Source: Prochlorococcus sp. AG-409-N21
Lineage (GTDB): Bacteria; Cyanobacteriota; Cyanobacteriia; PCC-6307; Cyanobiaceae
Assembly (NCBI GenBank): GCA_003215415.1
Contig: QCKK01000003.1
Span: 1-64,000, forward strand
Direction of reading: 5' to 3'
DNA length: 64,000 nt
Part shown: positions 46,948 to 55,117 of the stretch, piece after piece
Numbering within the stretch: position 1 is the first letter of the stretch
Layout: each line of letters opens with the position of its first letter
Notes under the pieces: model-generated
Databases searched by the model: none
Told to the model about the DNA's origin: nothing
The model's input: the letters and a program-made list of their open reading frames with translations, nothing else
Made by a program: the position numbers and the translations under genes

Positions 46948-47044
46948 GATTCAAATAAATAAGACGTTTCTATAAAGCTAAAGCAATTTACGATGATCTA
47001 TGGACTTCCAGCTTTTTATTTGTCCGAATGGAAGTCTTTTCCCT

Positions 47045-47245
47045 TCAGAGTGCTTTGCCTGTTATGAAGGCATGAACAGCTGGAACTGTTCTATCGAGGA
47101 GAAAAACAAGAGCCACCAGGACATTTAGTCCTACAACAACTGCTCCCATCAAACGAGTTTGTTCACTACTGGTGTAGTCCCATTTGACTTGCTCTTGTTG
47201 ATCTGAATCTGAGAGTTCAGCTTTTGATTGATTTGAATCTTCCAT
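47045..47245 (-). CDS. Small single-span membrane protein (66 aa)
   Basis: The protein has an acidic, Gln/Ser-rich N-terminus (MEDSNQSKAELSDSDQQEQV), then WDYTSSEQTRLMG and a membrane span (AVVVGLNVLVALVFLLD). The layout (acidic head, one helix) resembles single-helix thylakoid peptides but lacks the ExxNGRxAMxG chlorophyll motif of high-light-inducible proteins. It is divergent from pcb. Confidence 0.65.
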   Translation of the reverse strand: MEDSNQSKAELSDSDQQEQVKWDYTSSEQTRLMGAVVVGLNVLVALVFLLDRTVPAVHAFITGKAL

Positions 47246-47440
47246 GGTTTTGTAACTTCTAAGATAATTAGTAATTCAAACTCTTTTAAGAAGCTCGAGC
47301 CTGTTGAAGTTTCCTAACCTTTTAGCGCAAATAATTTTTTTTGTCTCCTGATTTTGAATTGATAATCTCAGAAAACCTTTACTGATGAAGCTTTTCAAGG
47401 CTTTCCACTCAGTCTAAAGCTCATTCCTCAAATTAAATTC

Positions 47441-47471
47441 GCTCCTCGAAAAGGCGGAGCCTCCCCTTTTT
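47441..47471. other. Hairpin in the pcb upstream region
   Basis: AAAAGG-C-GGA (47449-47458) pairs with TCCCCTTTT (47462-47470) around a GCC loop, and an alternative GCTCC/GGAGC pairing (47441-47445 with 47456-47460) overlaps it. Both strands show a short T-run, so it is terminator-like in either direction. The surrounding 364-base spacer between the divergent 47245 gene and pcb (47610) has no convincing ORF and must hold both promoters. Confidence 0.5.
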
Positions 47472-47609
47472 GAAATTAAAGGGCCAATTGATTTGGCTCT
47501 TCGTAATTTCATTTTATAAAAGTCTTGTGACAGACCTCCTGAAATATTTTTTTTTTGCACTTTTTAAACTAATCTCATACAGCTTTGCCGCCTTGCACCC
47601 TAAAAAATT

Positions 47610-48668
47610 ATGCAGACCTATGGAAAACCAGATGTCACCTACGGGTGGTGGGCTGGTAATTCTGGGGTCACCAATCGCTCAGGTAAATTCATTGCAGCTC
47701 ATGCCGCTCATACCGGCCTGATTGCTTTCTGGGCAGGTGCCTTCACTCTTTTTGAACTAGCTAGATTTGATCCCACATTGCCAATGGGGCATCAGCCACT
47801 TATTGCGTTGCCTCACTTGGCTGCTCTAGGCATTGGATTCGGACCAAACGGCGAAATAATGGGAGATACCTCGACTGTTGTAGCAGTCGCTGTTGTTCAC
47901 CTTGTTGCTTCAATGGTTTATGGAGCCGGAGGACTTCTGCACTCTCTCCTTTTCACAGGAGATATGCAGGATTCAAAGGTCCCTCAAGCTAGAAAGTTCA
48001 AGCTTGAATGGGATAACCCTGATAACCAGACTTTTATTCTTGGTCACCACCTAATTTTCTTTGGTTTAGCCAATATTTGGTTTGTTGAATGGGCTGCAAA
48101 TCACGGCATCTATGACGCTTCTATAGAAGCTGTTCGCCAGGTTCAATACAACTTGGATTTGAGCATGGTTTGGAATCACCAATTTGACTTCCTTAATATC
48201 GACAGTCTTGAAGATGTAATGGGAGGACATGCTTTCTTGGCCTTCTTCCAGATTGGTGGAGGAGCATTCCACATTGCTACCAAACAAATTGGTGAGTACA
48301 CCAAGTTCAAAGGTTCAGGCCTCCTATCAGCTGAGGCTGTACTTTCTTGGTCTTGTGCAGGAATTGGTTGGTGTGCGATTGTTGCAGCCTTCTGGTGTGC
48401 AACGAATACCACTGTTTATCCAGAAGCTTTCTTTGGAGAGCCTCTCTCATTGAAGTTCAGCATTTCTCCTTATTGGATAGATACGGCTGTTCTTCCTGAC
48501 GGAGCACATACTTCACGTGCTTGGCTGACCAACATTCATTACTACTTGGGATTCTTCTTTATCCAAGGCCACCTATGGCATGCATTACGTGCTATGGGAT
48601 TTGATTTCAAGCGCGTAACAAGTGCTATTGGAAATCTTGACAGCGCATCAGTTACTCTGAATGACTGA
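47610..48668 (+). CDS. pcb: Chlorophyll a/b-binding antenna protein Pcb
   Basis: This 352-residue six-span antenna belongs to the CP43/IsiA family. It starts MQTYGKPDVTYGWWAGNSGV. HAAHTGLIAFWAGAFTLFEL, a GDTSTVVAVAVVHLVASMVY span and the last span region IHYYLGFFFIQGHLWHALRA contain chlorophyll-ligating histidines. Pcb proteins replace phycobilisomes in Prochlorococcus and bind divinyl chlorophylls a and b around the photosystems. Which of the pcb paralogs this is cannot be told here. Expression probably depends on the long upstream spacer, and a strong terminator follows. Confidence 0.95.
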   Translation: MQTYGKPDVTYGWWAGNSGVTNRSGKFIAAHAAHTGLIAFWAGAFTLFELARFDPTLPMGHQPLIALPHLAALGIGFGPNGEIMGDTSTVVAVAVVHLVASMVYGAGGLLHSLLFTGDMQDSKVPQARKFKLEWDNPDNQTFILGHHLIFFGLANIWFVEWAANHGIYDASIEAVRQVQYNLDLSMVWNHQFDFLNIDSLEDVMGGHAFLAFFQIGGGAFHIATKQIGEYTKFKGSGLLSAEAVLSWSCAGIGWCAIVAAFWCATNTTVYPEAFFGEPLSLKFSISPYWIDTAVLPDGAHTSRAWLTNIHYYLGFFFIQGHLWHALRAMGFDFKRVTSAIGNLDSASVTLND

Positions 48669-48710
48669 TCTGATCAAATAAATAAGAAGACATCTTCTTG
48701 GTTATTTGAC

Positions 48711-48742
48711 AAAAAAACCTCGCCACAAGGCGAGGTTTTTTT
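48711..48742 (+). terminator. Intrinsic terminator of pcb
   Basis: AACCTCGCC and GGCGAGGTT form a perfect stem with an ACAA loop, followed by a T-run. An A-run precedes the stem, so it can also terminate transcripts on the opposite strand. It is 42 bases after the pcb stop. Confidence 0.93.
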
Positions 48743-48865
48743 GTGGATTGTTTGATTCGTTAGGAGGTTACTAATATCTTTTTATAACTCAGGCCTTTCA
48801 AATCTCACAAAATTATTTTCTGATTTTTACATTCAGATTTGTATTTTGCTTTCTTTTTAAAGTAT

Positions 48866-49126
48866 ATGCTTGATATTTACTCTTTATTTGGTGTCTATCG
48901 CAAGAATGTTACTCCATATATGGTAGTTGCTATTTTCTTCTTTTTGTAGCTTCATAAGGGGGATTCTCAAGTAAGAAAATTGGACAATAAAACATACCCT
49001 TTTGCTACTAAATCGCTAATACAATCAGATATTGATAGGGCCAATCAGAAAAAAGTTGATCTAAAACCCAAGCTTGGACTTATTGAACTCGTTTTTCATG
49101 CATGTATGCTTCTGCTACTTGTCTAG
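48866..49126 (+). pseudogene. Small ORF with an internal in-frame TAG
   Basis: One frame runs from ATG 48866 (MLDIYSLFGVYRK, then a hydrophobic stretch), meets TAG at 48947-48949, and stays open as LHKGDSQVRKLDNKTYPFAT with a charged helix and a hydrophobic end (LGLIELVFHACMLLLLV) to TAG 49124-49126. The second part looks coding on its own from TTG 48980 (48 residues). It may be a real small gene with a weak start, or the decayed remnant of a larger one. It lies in the 576-base gap after the pcb terminator; the rest of the gap shows nothing clear. Confidence 0.42.
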
Positions 49127-49317
49127 AGCCAATTAAACATCTTTTTCCTTATCAGCAGTTTAGGAAAAGACTTTTAAAAACAAAAAAATTTAATTGATGA
49201 GATTAGTAAAATGATCAATCAGATTTTTTGAATAATTTGCCTATTCAAAGGCTTACAATCCAGGTGCTTGTAATTTTTATTGGGAAATAGAGAAAATGTT
49301 TCTGACTTAAGTAAGAG

Positions 49318-50700
49318 ATGACTTTTTTTGATCGCCTAATGAAATTCCTTGCGCAGTTTCCAACTGCCCAAGGAATTTGGCTTTCAGTTCTTTTGCTATT
49401 TCTTCTTGGAATTTTACTGACTTTAGGGCGTCGGCTTGAGCCGGCCTTGAAACTTGAGCGAATTGGGATTCCTATTGCTCTTTTGGTTGGATTTGCTGCG
49501 TTATTAATAGGTCCATATGGCCCTATACCACTTTTAAAAGAATCAGTAACAGATGTTTGGGTCAGGTTGCCTACACCACTGCTCACACTTGTGTTTGCCA
49601 CTTTAATGCTTGGAAGACCACTTCCAAGCATTAAAGGTTTATTGAAACCAGTTTTTTCTCAAGCATTATTAGGACTCCTTTTGGGTTTTGGGCAATATTT
49701 ATTTGGTGGACTAGTAGTTTTATTTGTACTAACTCCACTATTAGGTGTAGATCCTTTGATGGGGTGTCTTATTGAAGTTGGATTTGAGGGAGGTCACGGC
49801 GCTGCGGCTGTTATGGGCGAAAGCTTTAAAAGACTCGGATTTCAAGCCGGTCTTGATTTAGGGATGGCAATGGCAACGGTTGGCCTTCTTTCTTCGACAC
49901 TTATTGGTAGCGCACTAGTTGTTATAGGCCGTTGGAGTGGTTGGATGGTTAAGAATAATCAGGATGTTTCTATCTCAGAAACTGAACCAGAGGAATCTAT
50001 AAGCGTTATAGAACAATTTAATCTTTTATTGATTAATTTGGCTCTTGCAGGGGCAGCTGTTTTGCTTGGCGTTTTAATGCTTACTTTCCTTCGATCTATA
50101 TCTTCTTTCTTTGGAGATATATTTCATCAAGTTATAAGTGTTTTCCCTGTATTCCCTTTGGCATTATTAGGTTCTTTTTTGATAAGATTTTCAATGGAAA
50201 AAATTGATAAAACCGAGTTTGTATCACAATTGCTACAGCGAGAAATAGGCACTATTTCGACAGATTTATTAATCGCAACTGCCATTGCTAGTCTTAATAT
50301 CCCTTTATTAGTAAATGACTGGGTCCCCATATTAGTTCTATCGGTAACAGGATTGACATGGAATCTTTTTGGTATGCTTTTGTCTAGATATATATTTAGT
50401 GAAGAATGGTTTGAGCGGTCAATTGCTGAATTCGGTAATGCCACTGGCGTTGCAGCCAGTGGCCTACTTCTTCTAAGACTTGCAGATCCTCTTAATTTAA
50501 CAAGGACTCTTCCAGTCTTTTCAATGAAACAGTTGTTATTACAACCACTCCTTTCGGGCGGACTAATTACTGTTGTAGCTCCTTTGATTGTTCTAAAAGT
50601 AGGACTGATTGAATGGACTGAGATTTGTGGTGTTATAACACTTGTAGCCATTTCTCTGGCATTTGTTATTCAGAGATATCCAGTTGAAAATCCTCTATAG
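49318..50700 (+). CDS. gltS: GltS-type sodium/glutamate symporter
   Basis: This 460-residue protein has about ten to twelve membrane spans in the GltS arrangement. The family signature lies in CLIEVGFEGGHGAAAVMGES, and a second half-repeat shows EFGNATGVAASGLLLLRL. A charged hydrophilic loop (SISETEPEESISVIEQ) separates the halves. It would import glutamate with sodium; in a phototroph that is mainly for nitrogen or osmotic use. Substrate identity is inferred from the family. Confidence 0.85.
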   Translation: MTFFDRLMKFLAQFPTAQGIWLSVLLLFLLGILLTLGRRLEPALKLERIGIPIALLVGFAALLIGPYGPIPLLKESVTDVWVRLPTPLLTLVFATLMLGRPLPSIKGLLKPVFSQALLGLLLGFGQYLFGGLVVLFVLTPLLGVDPLMGCLIEVGFEGGHGAAAVMGESFKRLGFQAGLDLGMAMATVGLLSSTLIGSALVVIGRWSGWMVKNNQDVSISETEPEESISVIEQFNLLLINLALAGAAVLLGVLMLTFLRSISSFFGDIFHQVISVFPVFPLALLGSFLIRFSMEKIDKTEFVSQLLQREIGTISTDLLIATAIASLNIPLLVNDWVPILVLSVTGLTWNLFGMLLSRYIFSEEWFERSIAEFGNATGVAASGLLLLRLADPLNLTRTLPVFSMKQLLLQPLLSGGLITVVAPLIVLKVGLIEWTEICGVITLVAISLAFVIQRYPVENPL

Positions 50701-50821
50701 CCTAAATCGAAGATAAGGCTAAATTATTTTTAATTGCAATTTAAGATTTTGATTGAGATCAGAATCTCTTTGGTCTATAATTTTTACAAATTTAGATTTA
50801 GCCTTCTAAGATTCTATTAAA

Positions 50822-51070
50822 ATGTCATTTACAGGTATTCCCCGTCAGGAATCAAAAGAGAAATGGTTTAAAAGCCATCTATTAGATAGAGAGGTTGAGC
50901 TTAAGGAGCTATACGAATTACCGCAAAATGAGCTTGATTTATTAATGGCTGAAACGGCAGAATATAGAAGTGATCCAGGTAATAGAGATAGAAACATTGG
51001 AAAATATTGTACCGCGGGTTACTTTTTAGAATTATCAAGGATAGTTGATAAACGTAGGCTAGAAGAATAA
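50822..51070 (+). CDS. Hypothetical hydrophilic protein (82 aa)
   Basis: The protein starts MSFTGIPRQESKEKWFKSHL, has a helical LDREVELKELYELPQNEL segment and a C-terminus ELSRIVDKRRLEE. No membrane span or known domain is seen. The composition and start are convincing, and similar small proteins occur in picocyanobacteria. Function is unknown. Confidence 0.6.
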   Translation: MSFTGIPRQESKEKWFKSHLLDREVELKELYELPQNELDLLMAETAEYRSDPGNRDRNIGKYCTAGYFLELSRIVDKRRLEE

Positions 51071-51123
51071 TAATTAATTTCTTAGAAATAATATCTGCAA
51101 ACTAATAAAAATATAGCCCTAAA

Positions 51124-52023
51124 TTATATAAGGTGTCGCTTTAATGCTGATATGTCTTCGTCTTGAAAACCTTTTTTAATTAATTTTTCTTCAATTTTTC
51201 TTATTTTATCTGTGATATCAATATCTAAACCTAAACTATTTGCAAGATCTATAGCAATATCCAGATCTTTCTTGTGCAAACTAATTTTGAATCCCAATGG
51301 ATAATAGTTATTTAACATATTCGTAGACCTATTGCGAACTACCCATGAATCAGCAGCACCTGTTTGTAATGTCCTAAGTACCTTTTTCATTGGTAAATTA
51401 AGCTTTTCTCCAAGGGCAGTTGCCTCGGCTAAGGCAATACAATTTCCTGCAACCAGTATCTGATTAATAGCTTTAACTTCTTGACCTTTTCCTACCTCTC
51501 CAAAATGTACTATTTTTTTTCCAATTACTCCTAAGATAGTACTTACCCTTTTCAACTGATTAACATCACCACCAACAAATAATGTTAAGTTACCTGATTC
51601 TGCTGCTTCTGTGCCTCCAGTTACAGGACAGTCTAAGTATCCAATTCCAGAGTTGAAGAGTCGTTTATGTATACTCCTTGATTTGTCAGGAGATATTGTT
51701 GAGCAATCTATAATAATCGAGCCTTTACTTATTGAATCAATAACTCCATGCTTTCCAAATATTACTGACTCAACTGCTTGGCAGTCAGTTACACAAATTA
51801 GGATTGCATCAGAATTAACTCCAACTTCATATGGATAATCACAGCCTTTTGAATTTGCTAGAGCCTTATATTTGTTTGCATTTCTACTGCGAGTATGAAC
51901 TTTAAGATTATATCCAAATGATGATAAGTTTTTAGCTATATGAATTCCTATAGAACCCAAGCCAATTAGGCCTAGATTAGAAGGTGGATCAATGACTCCT
52001 GTTACAGCTTTTAGATTTTCCAT
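51124..52023 (-). CDS. Beta-hydroxyacid dehydrogenase family oxidoreductase
   Basis: This 299-residue NAD(P)-dependent enzyme resembles 3-hydroxyisobutyrate/tartronate semialdehyde/glyoxylate reductases. The Rossmann motif is LGLIGLGSIGIHIAKN, the substrate-binding motif is LDCPVTGGTEAAESGNLTLF, and the catalytic Lys region shows VGKGQEVKAINQILVAGNC. Substrate is unknown. It is nine bases downstream of the GST gene on the same strand, and the MBL gene is upstream of that, suggesting one operon. Confidence 0.87.
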   Translation of the reverse strand: MENLKAVTGVIDPPSNLGLIGLGSIGIHIAKNLSSFGYNLKVHTRSRNANKYKALANSKGCDYPYEVGVNSDAILICVTDCQAVESVIFGKHGVIDSISKGSIIIDCSTISPDKSRSIHKRLFNSGIGYLDCPVTGGTEAAESGNLTLFVGGDVNQLKRVSTILGVIGKKIVHFGEVGKGQEVKAINQILVAGNCIALAEATALGEKLNLPMKKVLRTLQTGAADSWVVRNRSTNMLNNYYPLGFKISLHKKDLDIAIDLANSLGLDIDITDKIRKIEEKLIKKGFQDEDISALKRHLI

Positions 52024-52031
52024 TTCAGATA

Positions 52032-52709
52032 CTAAGTTCTATAATTAAATATATTGTCATTTTGATCTTTATCCCATAGGGAGTATTTTTGCATCACATA
52101 TAAAAACAAAGGGTTATTTAAGTATCTAAACAACCATTTTTTTAAATGAGTGAGCTCTAAGTCTTCATCAAAATACTTGGGATTTGTTATGCGATATTGC
52201 CGAACAAATGGCCATATTGCTAAGTCAGCTAGAGACTCTTCTTTACCTAAAAGCCAACCTGTTGAATTAGATGAATTAGCATCTATTTGATTTGAGAGTT
52301 TTACTAGTATTTTTTTTGCTTGAGTTCTATGATATTCTGCATCTACTTCTTCATATCTGTTTGTATATTTGTATCTGTCCAGATGGAATTTAAATCTTGT
52401 ATCATTCGTAAGTATATATTCCTTAACTTCTTGACAATTGTCGGTGGATAATTTGTCTATTAAGTTGCGATTTGTTTTTGCATTATTTATAGCCCAATTC
52501 ATGATTTCTATACTTTCTTGAATAATCTCTTGATTGGATGTTAGGAGGACAGGAACCGTACCCTTTGGAGAGATCTCTAATAATTCTTCTGGCTTGTTCT
52601 TTAGGTCTATCTCTCGAATTATTATACTAATGCCACATAGAGCGATCATCCATCTTGCTCTAATTGCGAATGGACATCTTCTGAAACTATATAGAATGTG
52701 ATCATTCAT
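52032..52709 (-). CDS. Glutathione S-transferase family protein
   Basis: This 225-residue protein has a thioredoxin-fold N-terminal domain starting ILYSFRRCPFAIRARWMI, with Cys12 at the GSH site. KGTVPVLLTSNQEIIQES is the cis-Pro and gamma-glutamyl-binding segment, and an all-helical C-terminal domain includes LLGKEESLADLAIWPFVRQY. It may use glutathione for reduction or conjugation. It sits between the MBL and dehydrogenase genes on the minus strand with short spacers. Confidence 0.86.
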   Translation of the reverse strand: MNDHILYSFRRCPFAIRARWMIALCGISIIIREIDLKNKPEELLEISPKGTVPVLLTSNQEIIQESIEIMNWAINNAKTNRNLIDKLSTDNCQEVKEYILTNDTRFKFHLDRYKYTNRYEEVDAEYHRTQAKKILVKLSNQIDANSSNSTGWLLGKEESLADLAIWPFVRQYRITNPKYFDEDLELTHLKKWLFRYLNNPLFLYVMQKYSLWDKDQNDNIFNYRT

Positions 52710-52756
52710 TTTTACATTATAATTACAGTGTATGCCATTGTATCCTTTATGTTGAT

Positions 52757-53527
52757 TTAACCCTTAACCACTTTATATCTATGCCATGGTCGGGGATCTA
52801 TAATTATTCTATTATTCTTAAATTTGTCAAGCTCAGCATTGCTAGCGTTATTCACCTTGAAAATTTTGCTAAGCAGGCCGTCGAACTTTATGTCTCCCCC
52901 GACCGTACTTGAAAAGATATAGTTTGGATTGAATCTTTCAATAAGTTCTATAGTTGCACTATTACCTCTAATTATTTTTCCAATTAAAGGAATAGAGATA
53001 TCAACAACAGGAGTAATAACTAAATCTAGCTTTTGCGGTTTTAATTTGTCATCTATAAAGCCGTGTGGCTCTATATATATTGAGAAATTATCTTTCTTTA
53101 TCAAATAGCCATTCTCGATTGATGGAACTGGGGCACCCTTAGTTGCTTTTATATCTATATCATCAATTATATTAGTATTTCCAGGGTCCATTCTGTATAT
53201 CTTTTTGAATCCAAGCTTAGTTGCTAATTCAGTTGCTTTTTTTGATCCTATTACTGGAATTGATTTCCCAAGTTTCTCTAATGTTGGAGGATGTGTGTGA
53301 TCTGGAAGCCCTTGGGTTAGGAGGATTAAATCGATCTTGCTAGTTATTTCTCTCTCAAAAGGCAGACTTCCCTTTAGAAACCATTTTCCTGGCGGGAATA
53401 CAAGTTCTCCTGTCAGCCATGGATCTATTAGTAAATTCACTCCATTGAATTCTATGAGCCATCCATTGGCCCCAAAGTATGTTGCCCAGATGGAGTTTTC
53501 TTTTGATGTTGATTGAGAGGAGCCCAT
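52757..53527 (-). CDS. Metallo-beta-lactamase-fold protein with a degenerate metal site
   Basis: This 256-residue protein has the MBL-fold strand order: WLIEFNGVNLLIDPWLTGE, then ILLTQGLPDHTHPPTLEKLG, and a late DLVITPVV segment. In the usual HxHxDH motif the first two His positions are Q72 and L74, while D76 and H77 remain, followed by H79. This variant exists in cyanobacterial and plant relatives, so it is probably a subfamily feature and not damage. The catalytic role is unclear. It heads the GST/dehydrogenase group. Confidence 0.78.
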   Translation of the reverse strand: MGSSQSTSKENSIWATYFGANGWLIEFNGVNLLIDPWLTGELVFPPGKWFLKGSLPFEREITSKIDLILLTQGLPDHTHPPTLEKLGKSIPVIGSKKATELATKLGFKKIYRMDPGNTNIIDDIDIKATKGAPVPSIENGYLIKKDNFSIYIEPHGFIDDKLKPQKLDLVITPVVDISIPLIGKIIRGNSATIELIERFNPNYIFSSTVGGDIKFDGLLSKIFKVNNASNAELDKFKNNRIIIDPRPWHRYKVVKG

Positions 53528-53765
53528 GCCTTATTAGTGGAATGTATATATTGATTTAGGAATAGAGTTCGTTTCATAAGTCTAATCATTATATTTGATG
53601 TATATAACCTTTATTATTATTCATATCTTCTTGGAGAGATCAGAAACCAAATTGATTCCAAATAATTTTGTTCTGGCTCTTGCCTTTTGATTAGTTAGCA
53701 TGCATAAAGGGGCTAACAGAATTGGTTCTAATATTCTGTTTCTATAATCACAGCTTTATGCTCTT

Positions 53766-54041
53766 ATGACCCTTGTCAATTACTTGGAATTTCTAGAGCC
53801 TCTTCAAGAAAATGTTACGAGAGTATATTCAACTACATCAGGGATTATTAGCATTTTACTTGTTCTATGGTGTTTGAATTTTTTAGCCGGATTAATCCAA
53901 CGTACATATGCTTCTGGCTTGGCCTTTGGTCATTTCTATAGGCAACATTTGCATAGTCCCTTTAGCAGAGCTCTTCGGTTACTGCTGGCCTTGTTTTTAA
54001 GGCGAAAAAATTCAGTGAAATTGAATACGACAAGTAATTAA
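53766..54041 (+). CDS. Hypothetical membrane protein (91 aa)
   Basis: The protein starts MTLVNYLEFLEPLQENVTRV, has a span at about residues 26-46 (IISILLVLWCLNFLAGLI), a TYASGLAFGHFYRQHLH loop, and an amphipathic basic C-terminus. The end resembles a membrane-attached helix. No function is known. It lies in a stretch of small genes between the MBL group and the SDR/crtL region. Confidence 0.65.
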   Translation: MTLVNYLEFLEPLQENVTRVYSTTSGIISILLVLWCLNFLAGLIQRTYASGLAFGHFYRQHLHSPFSRALRLLLALFLRRKNSVKLNTTSN

Positions 54042-54160
54042 AATTGAAAACCTCTGACTTGATTTTGTGGATTGAGGCAAGTCTTCTTAGGTTGGTTTTG
54101 CTTCTTTCAAAGCCTTGCCAAGAAGATTTGCCCCATTCACAGGTTTTGGAATTTTGACTA

Positions 54161-54298
54161 TCAGCCGTTAACCAAACCTACAACTAGAGTCACAACTGCT
54201 ACAAGTAGCCCCCCCCACTTGATTACAGGCTCCTCTTTGTTATATGTGCTTGCTGCTAATAGAGCAGAGAGTTGAACTACAACAATTGGATCAGACAT
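54161..54298 (-). CDS. Small membrane protein (45 aa) with an 8-G tract
   Basis: Hand translation from ATG 54298 gives 45 residues starting MSDPIVVVQLSALLAASTYN, with a second half membrane span (LLVAVVTLVVGLVNG). The codons around 54209-54216 contain eight consecutive C on the plus strand (G on the coding strand), a possible slippage site. The coding-strand translation is coherent with eight; other lengths would shift the frame. Function is unknown. Confidence 0.58.
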   Translation of the reverse strand: MSDPIVVVQLSALLAASTYNKEEPVIKWGGLLVAVVTLVVGLVNG

Positions 54299-54610
54299 GG
54301 TTGATAGGAGAAATATCAACTATTTTGTAGCAAGGCATACATATTTCGTCCATATTTATTAAGCAATGCTCAGTCTCAATTGAAATTTTAATCGTTCATT
54401 CTTTCGAAACTAAGCTTTAGGTTAAGCCTTTTTTGTTGTAGGTAAGACTTTTTAAGTTACCCGCTTGCCAGATCTAGCAGTACATTTGGCCGAAATATTG
54501 ATTCAAAATCAAACTTCTTTGGCTAATTTCATCTGGATACGCTGACTATGCTTCCTATTTTATTTTTAAGCTTCAGAATGTAGATGAATGGCATATTTTT
54601 ATTTTTTTGA
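54299..54610. other. Spacer without a confident gene
   Basis: No persuasive gene is seen. A plus-strand frame at about 54469-54546 encodes a short amphipathic stretch beginning with TTG (LPDLAVHLAEIL), and a minus-strand ATG gives only 20 residues. It probably carries the promoter for the gene at 54611. Confidence 0.35.
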
Positions 54611-54811
54611 ATGACTTCTGCTCACCTTCTCAAGGCCTATACAGTTCAATATAGAGATATTCAAAGCAAACATCATGAGTTCTGTGCGTATGCAAAAGAC
54701 TCTTATGATGCGAGATTAATAGCTATGGAAGCGAATACTTATCTCCGTGATCATCCACATGCTATTGACTCTATTCGCCTCGAAAAAGCATGCACTGTAG
54801 CCAGTTTATAA
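54611..54811 (+). CDS. Hypothetical small protein (66 aa)
   Basis: The protein starts MTSAHLLKAYTVQYRDIQSK, has HEFCAYAKDSYDARLIAMEA and ends in a helical segment with HAIDSIRLEKAC. It is soluble with no known domain. The repeated Tyr/Asp/His composition and the fixed start argue for a real gene, likely picocyanobacterial. Confidence 0.6.
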   Translation: MTSAHLLKAYTVQYRDIQSKHHEFCAYAKDSYDARLIAMEANTYLRDHPHAIDSIRLEKACTVASL

Positions 54812-54847
54812 GGGTTTGAGGTTATTTTGAATCTGCTTTCAATTTAG

Positions 54848-54985
54848 TCAATTGTAGCGATCGAATAATTTGTGTTGCTTCAGCCACCTTAATTCACTTT
54901 CTTTTTCCTGCGTCCTGATACTTCTACAGTGTTCACAGCTGCATAACTCATTGTTTCTATGACTAAAATCTTTTTCAGGGCTCAT
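54848..54985 (-). CDS. CxCxxC mini-protein (45 aa)
   Basis: Hand translation from ATG 54985 gives 45 residues starting MSPEKDFSHRNNELCSCEHC. It has a CxCxxC cluster (LCSCEHC), and the rest is basic and helical (ELRWLKQHKLFDRYN). Three cysteines can bind a metal or form part of a zinc ribbon, but there is no fourth ligand cysteine in the sequence. A shorter alternative frame exists here; the listed one has the better composition. Confidence 0.5.
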   Translation of the reverse strand: MSPEKDFSHRNNELCSCEHCRSIRTQEKESELRWLKQHKLFDRYN

Positions 54986-55117
54986 GAAAGTTCCTTGCAT
55001 AGTTGAAGCCTCTAAAATCTTTAATTACATACATCTAAACAAATCCAGGGAAGGTTAGCCAGTTGATATGGTATTTAGTAAACTTTTCACTGAATTTATA
55101 AGTGATCAATTCTTTGA

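Noticed and set aside
47470-47721. ORF starting MKLKGQLIWLF upstream of pcb
   Set aside because: Its second half overlaps pcb in another frame and the first half lies over the hairpin and leader; likely a shadow.
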